Shown here: in pieces, positions 49,874-59,220 of the stretch
Numbering within the stretch: position 1 is the stretch's first letter
Layout of the letters: each line of letters opens with the position of its first letter
DNA from: a bacterium
GTDB taxonomy: Bacteria > Cyanobacteriota > Vampirovibrionia > Gastranaerophilales > Gastranaerophilaceae
DNA length: 64,000 nt
Reading direction: 5' to 3'
NCBI GenBank assembly: GCA_017629215.1
Contig: JAGBXP010000019.1
Span: 1-64,000, forward strand
Made by a program: the position numbers and the translations under genes
Notes under the pieces: model-generated
The model's database searches: none
The model's input: the letters and a program-made list of their open reading frames with translations, nothing else
Told to the model about the DNA's origin: nothing

Positions 49874-51241
49874 TTATATGTTTGATAAAAATTCATTAAT
49901 AGCTTTAGCAGCTTTTTTTCCTGCGCCCATCGCGTTAATAGCATTTGAAGCACCAACAGGAGCAACGTCGCCACCTGCAAAAATGGTTGGGATTGAAGTT
50001 TCTCTTGTTTCTGCGTTAACTATAAAATATCCTTTTTTATCAATTTCGAAATTTAATCCATCAAATTCTGCAGATTTTTGGATTATAGGGTTAGGTCCAG
50101 TGCCTAATGCTACAATAACAGTATCAACAATTAGTTCTTTGTAAATGCCTGTTCCTTTTGGGCTTCTTCTTCCAGACTCATCAGGTTCTCCTAATTCCAT
50201 TATTTCAAATCGCATGCCTGCAACATAGCCATTGTTTTCGATAATTTCACTTGGAGCGTGCAAGAATATAAAATTAACTCCTTCTTCTTTTGCGTGGCGA
50301 ATTTCTTCAAGACGAGCTGGTAGTTCTTTTTCTGTTCTTCTGTATACAATGTAGACATTTTTATAGCCGACCCTAATCGCAGTTCTTGCAGCATCCATCG
50401 CTACATTTCCACCACCAATTACAGCAACAGATTTTCCAATTTTAAGAGGGGTTGGAGTGTTGATTTCGTTTGCTTGCATAAGATTAACGCGGGTTAAAAA
50501 TTCATTAGCAGAAAAAACTCCGTTTAGGTTTTCGCCAGGAATATTCATCATTTTTGGCAAACCTGCACCTGAGCAAATGAAAATAGCATCAAAACCATCC
50601 TCTTTTAATTGTTTTAGTGTAATAGATTTCCCTACGATTACGTTTTTTTCAAATTTAACCCCCATTTTTTGTAGATTAGAAATTTCTTTATCCAAAACTG
50701 TGCGAGGGAGCCTAAAAGGAGGGATGCCATATCGTAGCACACCACCAAATTTATGTAAAGCTTCGTATATAGTTACGTCATGGCCAGCTTTTCTCAAATC
50801 TGCAGCAGCAGTAATTCCTGCGCAACCAGAGCCGACAATTGCTACTTTTTTGCCAGTTGGTATTATTTGTATTTGTTTAGAATTTGTATTATCACCAACG
50901 TATCTTTCTAAAGCTCCAATTGCTATTGCTTCACCTTTTATCCCAAGTATGCAATTCCCTTCGCACTGACGTTCTTGTGGGCAAACTCTTCCACAAATAG
51001 ATGGAAGCATGCTTGTTTGTCTAATTATATCGCCTGCTAAATCAAGATTATCTTCTTTTATAGCTTTTATAAAATCTGGTATTTGAATGTTTACAGGGCA
51101 ACCTTTTACGCAACGTGGGTTTTTGCAATTTAAACATCTTGAAGCTTCAAGTAGTGCTTGTTCTTTTGTAAAATTGGATTCTACTGGCTCAAAGTTAGAT
51201 CTTCTTTGTATTTTATCTTGTTCAACAGGTTTTTGTCTCAT
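49874..51241 (-). CDS. gltA: GltD-like NADPH:flavin Fe-S oxidoreductase
   Basis: 455 residues. N-terminal Fe-S domain with CLNCKNPRCVKGCPVNIQIPDFI and CGRVCPQERQCEGNC; FAD site GSGCAGITAAADLRKAGHDVTIYE; NAD(P)H site VAVIGGGNVAMDAARTAIR; and the C-terminal FAD contact TIFAGGDV. This fits the small subunit of glutamate synthase or the homologous NfnB/SudA-type subunit. No large glutamate synthase subunit or NfnA is adjacent, so the partner and reaction stay open. GTGGAG precedes ATG 51241. Confidence 0.88.
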   Translation of the reverse strand: MRQKPVEQDKIQRRSNFEPVESNFTKEQALLEASRCLNCKNPRCVKGCPVNIQIPDFIKAIKEDNLDLAGDIIRQTSMLPSICGRVCPQERQCEGNCILGIKGEAIAIGALERYVGDNTNSKQIQIIPTGKKVAIVGSGCAGITAAADLRKAGHDVTIYEALHKFGGVLRYGIPPFRLPRTVLDKEISNLQKMGVKFEKNVIVGKSITLKQLKEDGFDAIFICSGAGLPKMMNIPGENLNGVFSANEFLTRVNLMQANEINTPTPLKIGKSVAVIGGGNVAMDAARTAIRVGYKNVYIVYRRTEKELPARLEEIRHAKEEGVNFIFLHAPSEIIENNGYVAGMRFEIMELGEPDESGRRSPKGTGIYKELIVDTVIVALGTGPNPIIQKSAEFDGLNFEIDKKGYFIVNAETRETSIPTIFAGGDVAPVGASNAINAMGAGKKAAKAINEFLSNI

Positions 51242-51459
51242 AACTATTAATACTCCACGGACTTTATTTTAAATACTATAATAATATATCAAAAATAAAA
51301 AAATGTGATAAGAGAGTTATGATTTAAGATATTTATTAAATTGTCGTTTTGTTTTTTCAACCATACGGATGATTTATTGTGAAAATCGTTAAAGAATATT
51401 TTTTTATAGTCGAAAAATAATCATGTACATTTAATATGAATATTTTGCTCGGAGAATAT

Positions 51460-53112
51460 ATGACAGAACAAGTAATTACCCCAATTGCAACATCCGTTTG
51501 CAACCCTGTTGAAAAGAAGTTAGAGGAAGCAAGAATTGCTCATGAAAAATACTTAATTAAACAACAAGATAATGATTTGGAAAAGGCTATTGAATGTTAT
51601 ATTGATGCAATCAAGCTTAATCCAAGTATTTCTGAGTCTTATTATAGACTTGCGAGTTTATTGTTAATTAAAGGACAAATTTCAGTAGATGGTGCTTTGG
51701 AACAGTGTAAAACTGCAGTAAGTCTTGAACCTACTAATCCTAACGCTCATTTGTATACAGGCTATTTTCAATGTTTGCAAGGTGATTTCAGAGAAGCTGA
51801 AAAAGAATTTACACTGGCAATAAATGGGTCAGGTATAAATTCAGCAAGACCAAGACTCTTTCTTTCTAAAGTTTTGTTAAATCGTATTCAAAACAAATCT
51901 TCATCACCAGTAGATATAGTTAAATTTTTATATTATTTCTTATCCGGAAGCATGATGATTATGTGGGATTGTCCATCTATAAAAATGTTTTATAAATTTT
52001 TAGCAAACGATTTTTCAGTATTTTCTTATAAAACTTTAGGCGAGACTTTTGAAAAAATGAAACTCTTTCCTACTGCTTTAGATGCTTATTCAAAAGGGCT
52101 AGAAAAAACAGCGCAAGGAAACTTATTTTATCAAAAGATGGGAGATTTATCTCTTGAATGTAATGATATTGCTTCAAGTTTAGAATGTTATAAAAAAGCT
52201 TATAAAATGAATCCAAAAGACAGAGATGTTCTTATAAAGTTAGCGACATTAAGCCAAACTTATTTCCCAGAGAATGTTGATGTTACGATTGATTACTATA
52301 ATGCTTTGTTGGAATTTGGAATCGATCTTGATAAAATTTATTATGAATTAGGACATTTGTACTTAAAAAAATCTGATAAAATACATGCTGTATCTGCTTT
52401 TAAATTAGCAGAAGAATTAAATCCTGAAAATCCATACTATAACAATTCACTAGCTTTTGCTTATGTCAAAGCCGAGTTATATGATGACGCTATTGAGTAT
52501 TATCAAAAAGCCATTAAATTAAATCCTGATTCAGAATGGACGTCTATTGTGTGCCATGCTTTAGGGGCTATTTATGCAGAAATAAAGGAAAATTATCAAG
52601 CAGCAGAAGCAACATTTAATGCTGGGATGATATTAGATCCTAATAATATTGATATTCAACTCTCTCTTGGAGATTTGTTCATGGTGCAAAATGATTTAGA
52701 TAAAGCTATCAAAGTGTATTGTGATGCAATTACGGTAGATCCTTTAAATTTTTTAAGCTACGCAAAAACTGGTTTAGCTTTGTGGGAGAAAGATTATCTT
52801 GAAGAATCCGTTGTTGCATTTCATAAATCTATAGAGCTAAATCCTAATTTTGAAATTGCGCAAAACAACTTAGGAGTTGTCTATCTTGATGGCTATGGTG
52901 ATCCAAAGGCTTCTATTGAATATTTTAAAAATGCAGTTGATATAAATCCAAATTACACACTAGCTTATTATAATTTAGCTAGAGCTTATCAAGCTGTTGG
53001 TGATAAATCGCATGCTGCTGAATATTATCAAATGACCATGGATTTGAATAAAATAACAGAGGAATTAGACGATAAGGATATTCGTAAACGCTTGTATGAG
53101 TTGTTTGAGTAG
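51460..53112 (+). CDS. Tetratricopeptide-repeat protein
   Basis: 550 residues from ATG 51460 with GGAG 7 bases upstream; an ATG at 51436 lacks this. At least ten TPR units are visible, for example AIECYIDAIKLNPSISESYYRLA, ALEQCKTAVSLEPTNPNAHLY, AIEYYQKAIKLNPDSEW and SIEYFKNAVDINPNYTLAYYNLA. No signal peptide or enzyme domain. A cytosolic scaffold for protein complexes is likely. It opens the plus-strand run that continues into the HD-GYP signalling genes after about 100 bases. Confidence 0.92.
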   Translation: MTEQVITPIATSVCNPVEKKLEEARIAHEKYLIKQQDNDLEKAIECYIDAIKLNPSISESYYRLASLLLIKGQISVDGALEQCKTAVSLEPTNPNAHLYTGYFQCLQGDFREAEKEFTLAINGSGINSARPRLFLSKVLLNRIQNKSSSPVDIVKFLYYFLSGSMMIMWDCPSIKMFYKFLANDFSVFSYKTLGETFEKMKLFPTALDAYSKGLEKTAQGNLFYQKMGDLSLECNDIASSLECYKKAYKMNPKDRDVLIKLATLSQTYFPENVDVTIDYYNALLEFGIDLDKIYYELGHLYLKKSDKIHAVSAFKLAEELNPENPYYNNSLAFAYVKAELYDDAIEYYQKAIKLNPDSEWTSIVCHALGAIYAEIKENYQAAEATFNAGMILDPNNIDIQLSLGDLFMVQNDLDKAIKVYCDAITVDPLNFLSYAKTGLALWEKDYLEESVVAFHKSIELNPNFEIAQNNLGVVYLDGYGDPKASIEYFKNAVDINPNYTLAYYNLARAYQAVGDKSHAAEYYQMTMDLNKITEELDDKDIRKRLYELFE

Positions 53113-53208
53113 TCTTTAAATTTAGTTTAAATATTTAATCGCCTCTTGTTCAATACTATGTTTTGTTATATTATAGTATTGGAGTGTTAGTCATAGAGAG
53201 AGGCTTTA

Positions 53209-54879
53209 ATGTCGCTGGAAAAGTTTATATATGAATCGCTAGAGAGTATTACCATAGGTGATTATGACAATGCGAAAGCTTATATAATATCACATAAAAA
53301 TGTGTACCAAAACGACACAGCTATTTGTTTTACACTGTTAGCGTTGGGTGCTTTTATAAAAAAACAGTATGACGAATACTATCAATTTATGAACGATGCA
53401 CAATTCTTGGTTGAACAGTCGAACGATTGTATTACGCATATATTGTATGAATTAGCTTTAGGACATGTGAGTTTTAAAGAAAAGAATAGTGCTTTATACT
53501 CTATAAATTATAATAAGGCTAGAAAATTAGCAATTAAGTCTCAAAATGCTGTGTTTTTTGAAAAAGTTGCTAATATTTTAAATTGTCCACCAATTACACA
53601 TTTGAGTACTCATGCACAAGTTAACGACCCGTTAATAGCACTTGTAAAAATAGGTCAAGCAGTTGCAGCAGAGAAAAATATAGATTCTTTAATTAAAACT
53701 ATTGCAGAAGAAACAAAAATTGCTTTGAACGCAGATAGATGTACAGTGTTTTTATATGATAAAGAGAATGATGAATTGTATTCGAAGGTTGCAACAGGAC
53801 TTGATGATTTTCAGGAATTGAGAATTTCAGCAAGAAAGGGTTTGGCAGGTCATGTAGTTCAAACTGGAGAAACTATTAATATAAAAGATGCTTATTCAGA
53901 TAAAAGATTTAATAGAACAGTAGACAAAAAAACTGGATATAGAACAAAGACTATTTTGTGTATGCCGATAAAGAATTTTAATCAAGAAATTATTGGGGTA
54001 TTTCAGGTTTTAAATAAGTTTGATGAAACTTTTACGATTGATGATGAAGATTTGTTAATTGCAATTGCTTCTAGCGCAGGTATTTCATTAGAAAATGCTC
54101 AGTTATTTGAACGTCAAAACAAAATGATAGAGGAACAAAAAATTATTTTCGATAGTTTTATTGAAACACTTGCATCTTCTATTGATGCACGTGATAAAAT
54201 TACTTCAGGTCATTCAACTCGAGTAAAAATGTATGCATCGTTAATCGCTAGAGAATTTAATCTAAACAAGAACGATATGTATATTCTAGAGAAAGCTGCT
54301 GCTTTACATGATATTGGTAAAATTGGTATAAGAGATTCAGTTCTTCAAAAGGAAGGAAAACTTACTCCAGCAGAATATAAACATATTCAGGAACATGTTG
54401 AAATTACTCATAATATATTGACTAAGATTCACATGTCAAAAGATTTTGAGCAAATTGCTGAAATAGCTTGTTCTCATCATGAGAAGTATGATGGAACAGG
54501 ATATTACCGTGGACTCAAAGGTGAGGAAATACCGTTTGGTGGACGTATATTAGCAGTATCAGATGTTTTTGATGCTATTACATCTAAAAGGCATTACCGT
54601 GATAAGATGCCTATTGAAAAAGTAATAGGTATAATTATGGATGGCTCAGGTAAACATTTTGATCCATCAGTTGTTGAAAAATTTTTGTATAGCAAGCTTG
54701 TTGATATAGTAAAAGTGTTTTTAACAGAGAATAGTATGCAACTTGACGTGAATGACATTACAGTATTAGAAAAGTTTAATTTATATGATTTATATTACTC
54801 TATAATAAATAATTGTAGTAATAAGTTGTTATTAGTGTTTAATAAATATTATGTAGGTATTGATTTTGAAAATGATTAA
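53209..54879 (+). CDS. GAF/HD-GYP protein, probable c-di-GMP phosphodiesterase
   Basis: 556 residues. Helical N-terminal domain (1-130), GAF sensor domain (about 145-300, with GLAGHVVQTGETINIKDAY), a linking helix, then HD-GYP (about 310-495): SGHSTRVKMYA, LHDIGKIGI (His367, Asp368), HHEKYDGTGYY (423-433), and GGRILAVSDVFDAITSKRHYR. The signature HHE-DGTGY ends in Tyr instead of Pro. All metal ligands seem present, so c-di-GMP or a related dinucleotide could be cleaved. AGAGAGGC precedes ATG 53209. Overlaps the next gene by 8 bases. Confidence 0.93.
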   Translation: MSLEKFIYESLESITIGDYDNAKAYIISHKNVYQNDTAICFTLLALGAFIKKQYDEYYQFMNDAQFLVEQSNDCITHILYELALGHVSFKEKNSALYSINYNKARKLAIKSQNAVFFEKVANILNCPPITHLSTHAQVNDPLIALVKIGQAVAAEKNIDSLIKTIAEETKIALNADRCTVFLYDKENDELYSKVATGLDDFQELRISARKGLAGHVVQTGETINIKDAYSDKRFNRTVDKKTGYRTKTILCMPIKNFNQEIIGVFQVLNKFDETFTIDDEDLLIAIASSAGISLENAQLFERQNKMIEEQKIIFDSFIETLASSIDARDKITSGHSTRVKMYASLIAREFNLNKNDMYILEKAAALHDIGKIGIRDSVLQKEGKLTPAEYKHIQEHVEITHNILTKIHMSKDFEQIAEIACSHHEKYDGTGYYRGLKGEEIPFGGRILAVSDVFDAITSKRHYRDKMPIEKVIGIIMDGSGKHFDPSVVEKFLYSKLVDIVKVFLTENSMQLDVNDITVLEKFNLYDLYYSIINNCSNKLLLVFNKYYVGIDFEND

Positions 54880-56389
54880 TTTGATTAAAAGGTCTTTATT
54901 AACAATTGCGATATTGGGTTTATGGCAAAATGCTTTTGCAGAAACAATAAATGCACAAGCTTCTATTGCTGAGAAGAATACGCTTAATTGTGCATTAGTA
55001 ATGAAAGATAATTATATTAAGGCTAAATATGCTTCGGCAGAGAATAGATTTTTGCAAGGTAATGTTAAGGCTTCACATGATGATTTTGCAGATTTAGTTT
55101 TTAAGGCAAAGCATGATGATTATGTTTTGTTGGCTTATGCAATAAAAATGGCTGAGTACGGTTTTTTTGATTTGTCTGAAGATTTGATTACTAAGCTTGA
55201 TAATAATCTTTATACTAAGAATTATGTTAAGGACATTAGAAAATATTATTATCCATCAGCATTGATGAATGTAAAAGACACGTTATATTTAACTGATGCT
55301 TATGCGAGTATTGTATATAATAACCTTGCGATTGAGACAACATCTGAATTACAAAATAGTGTAAGGGCTTCAAATAGTGATTATAAAAATTATTTAATAG
55401 CATTAGGTTTCTATAAATCAAATAATCTTGGTCTTGCGCTCAAATATATAAATAATGCGATAGAGCAAAATGATATAAATGTTAATTATAAGATTTTAAA
55501 GGCAAAGATATTAGCTGATTCTTGTAAAACAAAACAAGCTTTAAAGATTTTAAAAGAAATACAGTCAGTAGAGTTTTTAACTGTTGATTTTCAGGATAAA
55601 ATAAGAGCAATAGAAGAATATGTTTTATATAAGATAGCAAAAGAAGAACCTTTAAAAGATTATCATTTAGCATATTATTATCATTTACAAGGAAAAAGTT
55701 CTCTAGCAATAAAAGTTCTTCAGGGTACGATTTTACAGGCAAAACAACATGCTCCAAAAATTTTTGGTTTGTTATCTAAAATTTATTATGAGTATGATGA
55801 ACCTCTTAAAGCACAAGAATTTGCACAAAGAGCTTATAGAGATAGTCGAAAAAATTATGAAGCAGTGCTAACTTTAGCAAATCTTTGTTTTGATGAAAGA
55901 AAATATGAAGAATCTTTAAAATTTTATAAAGAAGCTCGTCGTTTAACTAACGATTCATTACCGTCAATAGGTATAGCAAAATCTCATCTTGCGTTAGAAA
56001 AAACTAAACAATCAAAGAAGTTATATGAAAAAATGTTAAATAAGGATTTAAATGATATTGAGTTACTAACAGGAGCTTTAAAGATATTTCCTCAACGAGC
56101 AGATGATTATCTTCCAAGGATGGCTTCACTTGATATTATGAATAATGAAATTTGGTTAAGCTTGGCTAATATAGCAATAAAGGATAAAAATTATTCAATG
56201 GCTGAGACTTATCTCAATAATTCTTATTATATTGACGAAAATAACTTTAAATATTATTATTATTTAAGCTTAGTATTTAAAGCAAAGGGTGAGTTTGAAA
56301 AATCGAAACAATCATTGATTAAATGCTCAATGCTAAGTTCTGATTATGAAGAAAAAATAAATTCTGGACAATATGTTTATGAAAAGTAA
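54872..56389 (+). CDS. Secreted TPR-like protein
   Basis: 505 residues from ATG 54872, which overlaps the HD-GYP stop; it has a signal peptide (MINLIKRSLLTIAILGLWQNAFA). The rest is a chain of degenerate TPR-like helical pairs (YLIALGFYKSNNLGLALKYINNAIEQ; YEAVLTLANLCFDERKYEESLKFYKEA). It would lie in the periplasm or be lipid-free exported. Sandwiched between the HD-GYP enzyme and a response regulator, it might report on envelope state. No specific family recognised. Confidence 0.82.
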   Translation: MINLIKRSLLTIAILGLWQNAFAETINAQASIAEKNTLNCALVMKDNYIKAKYASAENRFLQGNVKASHDDFADLVFKAKHDDYVLLAYAIKMAEYGFFDLSEDLITKLDNNLYTKNYVKDIRKYYYPSALMNVKDTLYLTDAYASIVYNNLAIETTSELQNSVRASNSDYKNYLIALGFYKSNNLGLALKYINNAIEQNDINVNYKILKAKILADSCKTKQALKILKEIQSVEFLTVDFQDKIRAIEEYVLYKIAKEEPLKDYHLAYYYHLQGKSSLAIKVLQGTILQAKQHAPKIFGLLSKIYYEYDEPLKAQEFAQRAYRDSRKNYEAVLTLANLCFDERKYEESLKFYKEARRLTNDSLPSIGIAKSHLALEKTKQSKKLYEKMLNKDLNDIELLTGALKIFPQRADDYLPRMASLDIMNNEIWLSLANIAIKDKNYSMAETYLNNSYYIDENNFKYYYYLSLVFKAKGEFEKSKQSLIKCSMLSSDYEEKINSGQYVYEK

Positions 56390-57026
56390 GATTTTAATAG
56401 TTGAAGATCATGAATTAACAAGATTTGGATTAAAGACAGCTTTTGATAGTTGTGATTGGGTTGAAGTTATTTATGAAGCCGATTCTGCTGAGTCTGGTAT
56501 TGAAATTGTTGAGAATAATAAAGTTGATTTAGTAATCATGGATTTAGGGCTTCCAGGCATGAATGGTATTGAAGCAACAAGTGAAATAAAAGAATTAAAT
56601 CCAGAGTCAAAAATAGTTATTTTAACCTCTCATAACGATACCCAAGAAGTTTTAAATTCTTTGAAAGCAGGAGCTAATGCTTATTGCTCCAAAGAAATAA
56701 ATCCTAAACGCTTAATCCAGGTTGTTCAATCAGTTCTTGATGGTGCTTCTTGGTTTGATCCAAGTATAGCTCATGTTGTTTTAGAAGCAGCAGCAAAATC
56801 ACAGAAAAATGAAGTTGTAACACCAGAAAAAGATTATGGATTAACAGCTAGAGAGTCTCAAATATTAAAACTTATAACTGAAGGTTTAAGTAATAATGAA
56901 ATAGCAAATCAGCTTTTTGTAAGTATAAATACTACAAAAGCTCATGTTGCGAGTATTCTTCAAAAACTTGAGGTCGATGATAGATTGCAGGCTGCATTAA
57001 AAGCTTTAAAAGAAAGATTGGTGTAG
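56379..57026 (+). CDS. NarL/LuxR-type response regulator 1
   Basis: 215 residues. Receiver domain (1 to about 120): ILIVEDHELTRFG, phospho-acceptor Asp in LVIMDLGLPGMNG, Thr/Ser in VILTSHND and Lys in YCSKEINP. LuxR-type HTH (about 150-210): LTARESQILKLITEGLSNNEIANQLFVSINTTKAHVASIL. Start at 56379 inside the end of the TPR gene. No histidine kinase lies in the window, so its input is unknown. Two bases separate it from the next regulator. Confidence 0.95.
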   Translation: MKSKILIVEDHELTRFGLKTAFDSCDWVEVIYEADSAESGIEIVENNKVDLVIMDLGLPGMNGIEATSEIKELNPESKIVILTSHNDTQEVLNSLKAGANAYCSKEINPKRLIQVVQSVLDGASWFDPSIAHVVLEAAAKSQKNEVVTPEKDYGLTARESQILKLITEGLSNNEIANQLFVSINTTKAHVASILQKLEVDDRLQAALKALKERLV

Positions 57027-57028
57027 AT

Positions 57029-57655
57029 ATGGGTGGTTTAGCTTCTATACTTGTTGTTGATGACAATCCTAAATTCTTAGCAGATGCTCTTCCTATGTAT
57101 GGTTATGATGTATCAGTAGCTGAGGATGGTGTTGAAGCTCTAAAAATTTTAAATCAAGAAGAGTCTCATTTTGATTTAATATTACTAGATGTCATGATGC
57201 CAAATATGAATGGTTGGGATACTTTAAAAGCTATTAGAAAAAATAAAAATACTGAATTTTTACCTGTAATTATGCTAACAGCTGTAAATGAAGATCAAAA
57301 AATAGTATCAGGACTTAAAATTGGAGCAGATGATTATATAGTTAAGCCTTTCATTCTTCCTAATCTTTTAGCAAGAATTGAAGCTGTTTTAAGACGTTCT
57401 AGCTGGCAAAAAGAAGTTCAAGGAAAGTTGGAAAAAAAATTAAATAAAGATGTTAATATTGATATACTTACACCAAAGGAAAAGGAAGTTTTGACTCTTG
57501 TCGCAAAAGGTGCGAGTAATCAAGAAATAGCTGATAAGTTGTGCGTTAGAGATGTAACAGTTAAAACACATTTAAACAGTGTCTTTAAGAAATTAAAGGT
57601 TGCAAATCGAACTCAAGCTGTTTTGCTTGCAATGCAAATGGATTTAATTAATTAG
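57029..57655 (+). CDS. Receiver-LuxR response regulator 2
   Basis: 208 residues. Receiver: ILVVDDNPKFLADALPMYGY, Asp in LILLDVMMPNMNGWDTL, IMLTAVNEDQK and Lys in DDYIVKPFILPNLLARIEAVLRR (OmpR-like end of the receiver). LuxR HTH: LTPKEKEVLTLVAKGASNQEIADKLCVRDVTVKTHLNSVF. A receiver resembling OmpR-type with a LuxR output is the arrangement seen in cyanobacterial NblR/Ycf29-like regulators, though not proof of orthology. It follows regulator 1 directly. Confidence 0.95.
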   Translation: MGGLASILVVDDNPKFLADALPMYGYDVSVAEDGVEALKILNQEESHFDLILLDVMMPNMNGWDTLKAIRKNKNTEFLPVIMLTAVNEDQKIVSGLKIGADDYIVKPFILPNLLARIEAVLRRSSWQKEVQGKLEKKLNKDVNIDILTPKEKEVLTLVAKGASNQEIADKLCVRDVTVKTHLNSVFKKLKVANRTQAVLLAMQMDLIN

Positions 57656-57665
57656 GAGAAATAAG

Positions 57666-58187
57666 ATGTTATCAAAAGAGGAATTAATTGATTTATTATA
57701 TAATGATATTGAAGCTTTCAATCAAAAAGTTGGTGGTAAAGCTATTGATATGACAGAGATAGATTTTTCAGGTGCAACTTTGGAGGGTGCAATATTTGAT
57801 AATATAGATCTCACCTCTTCTTCTTTTGCAGATTCAAATTTAACAGAAGTTAAGTTTTTAGGTTGTGATTTAACATCAGTAGATTTCAATCGAGCAAATT
57901 TAGTTGAATGTAGTTTTAGTGAATCAGTTTTAAATGGTACAGATTTTAGTAATTCAAAGGTGGATTATTGTAATTTTTCTGATGCTGACTTAGCTGGTGC
58001 AATTATGTTAGATGCAGATTTTACAAATTCAGATTTTTCAATGGCTGAAAACCTTAATGCTTCAAGGTTTGATGATACAACAATATGGCCTGACAATGAA
58101 TATTTACCAGAGGATTTTGATTCTAATTATTCTGAGGATTTATCATCATTAAGAGATGATGATGATTTTGAACAATCTGATTATTAG
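57666..58187 (+). CDS. Pentapeptide-repeat protein
   Basis: 173 residues. About twelve A(D/N)LxX-type pentapeptides between residues 30 and 135 (FSGATLEGAIFDNIDL, TSSSFADSNLTEVKF, ANLVECSFSESVLNGTDF, DADLAGAIMLDADF) form a right-handed quadrilateral beta-helix. N-terminal helical cap, acidic C-terminal tail (SLRDDDDFEQSDY). Last gene of the signalling run (AGGAGAAATAAG before ATG 57666). Likely a protein-protein interaction module. Stop overlaps the convergent GNAT-like gene by 4 bases. Confidence 0.9.
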   Translation: MLSKEELIDLLYNDIEAFNQKVGGKAIDMTEIDFSGATLEGAIFDNIDLTSSSFADSNLTEVKFLGCDLTSVDFNRANLVECSFSESVLNGTDFSNSKVDYCNFSDADLAGAIMLDADFTNSDFSMAENLNASRFDDTTIWPDNEYLPEDFDSNYSEDLSSLRDDDDFEQSDY

Positions 58188-58837
58188 TCTAAAAATAAAT
58201 CAAGGTTTATTGAATGTTGTTCATCTTTAATATATTCAATTTGTTTTTGAAGATTATTGAGTGCTTTTTGAACTTTAAATTTATTGATAGACATAACTGT
58301 ATAATATTTTAGTTCTGAATTTTTTGTGAAGCCAAGTTTTTCATATTTTTTTACAACATCAACGGGACCATTGTGTATTGCTTCAAGAGTTATTCCTTTT
58401 TCTGCATTTTTAATAGTGCAATCTTTAAACATTTGGTATAAGAGAGTAACTCCCGTTAGTGGAGTTTTATTTCCATTGGCGTCTGGGATAGCGCAAACTC
58501 CACTTAAAAAATTGTTTTTATTTCCTTTTTCTAGGTAAGTTAAAATGCCACAAGGCTTATTATCTGATATAGCAATATATGAATGAGAAAAAGTTTCTTT
58601 AGCTTCTTGTAAACAGTAGTTAAAAACTTTTTGCCACCTAGCTTGTATACTTTCTGATAATGTTGGGCATAAATCTTTAATTGAAATCTTATTCGCAAGT
58701 TTTTCTAAAAAGTTTTTATCTTCACTTGATAATTTATAGATATCAATAAATGTTTTGCCATGTGCAAAATTTTTTGTAGTAGCGATTTTGGTTGCTTTAA
58801 AAGATGTTGAATAATTGTTGTGAATAGAAACTTGCAT
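58184..58837 (-). CDS. GNAT-like acetyltransferase with FKA leader
   Basis: 217 residues from ATG 58837. MQVSIHNNYSTSFKA carries the [S/N/R]FK[G/A] leader. A possible acetyl-CoA-binding fold is suggested by HSYIAISDNKPCGILTYLEKG, LSGVCAIPDANGNKTPLTGVTLLYQM and VVKKYEKLGFTKN, the last resembling the C-terminal YEKxGF motif of GNAT enzymes. No clear Shine-Dalgarno. It may acetylate an unknown substrate; the match is moderate. Confidence 0.55.
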   Translation of the reverse strand: MQVSIHNNYSTSFKATKIATTKNFAHGKTFIDIYKLSSEDKNFLEKLANKISIKDLCPTLSESIQARWQKVFNYCLQEAKETFSHSYIAISDNKPCGILTYLEKGNKNNFLSGVCAIPDANGNKTPLTGVTLLYQMFKDCTIKNAEKGITLEAIHNGPVDVVKKYEKLGFTKNSELKYYTVMSINKFKVQKALNNLQKQIEYIKDEQHSINLDLFLD

Positions 58838-58876
58838 ACTTAGATAAACCAACTCAATCTTAAATATTGACTTAAT

Positions 58877-58892
58877 GTTACAAAAAATTTAC
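58877..58892 (-). repeat. GTAAATTTTTTGTAAC motif (copy 4, reverse, 16-base form)
   Basis: One T longer than the other copies. It ends about 40 bases before the ATG of the GNAT-like gene on the minus strand. Confidence 0.4.
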
Positions 58893-58963
58893 ATAAACCC
58901 TTGTAAAAAAAAATCGTTTAAGGTAAACTAATCTTACACTGGTAGAAAGAAGGAAATATTGTC

Positions 58964-59155
58964 ATGGCAAAACATTGTGAAGTATGCGGAAAATCAGCAT
59001 TAAAATCATCAAAATTAACATTCTCTCATAAACAAATTCCAAACAGACAGCAACCTAATTTACAAGAAATTAGAGTTAATGTAAATGGACAAACAAAGAG
59101 AATGACTGTTTGTACATCTTGCTTAAAGGCTGGAAAAGTACAAAAAGCTGTTTAA
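58964..59155 (+). CDS. rpmB: 50S ribosomal protein L28
   Basis: 63 residues. CEVCGKSALKSSKLTFSHKQIPNRQQPNLQEIRV and TSCLKAGKVQKAV are typical, with zinc-type cysteine pairs CEVC and CTSC. AGAAGGA precedes ATG 58964. Monocistronic with its own terminator, and without the usual rpmG partner next to it. Confidence 0.95.
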   Translation: MAKHCEVCGKSALKSSKLTFSHKQIPNRQQPNLQEIRVNVNGQTKRMTVCTSCLKAGKVQKAV

Positions 59156-59180
59156 TTAAATTTAATTAAATCGTTTAGTA

Positions 59181-59213
59181 AAAAAGAACATCCAATTAGG
59201 ATGTTCTTTTTTT
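59181..59213 (+). terminator. Terminator after rpmB
   Basis: 12-base arms AAAAGAACATCC / GGATGTTCTTTT with a 5-base loop and a T run of seven. Confidence 0.9.
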
Positions 59214-59220
59214 ATATAAA

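Noticed and set aside
51242-51459. Small gene or RNA in the gap between the GltD-like and TPR genes
   Set aside because: Only AT-rich sequence without a start, hairpin or clear promoter pair is visible.
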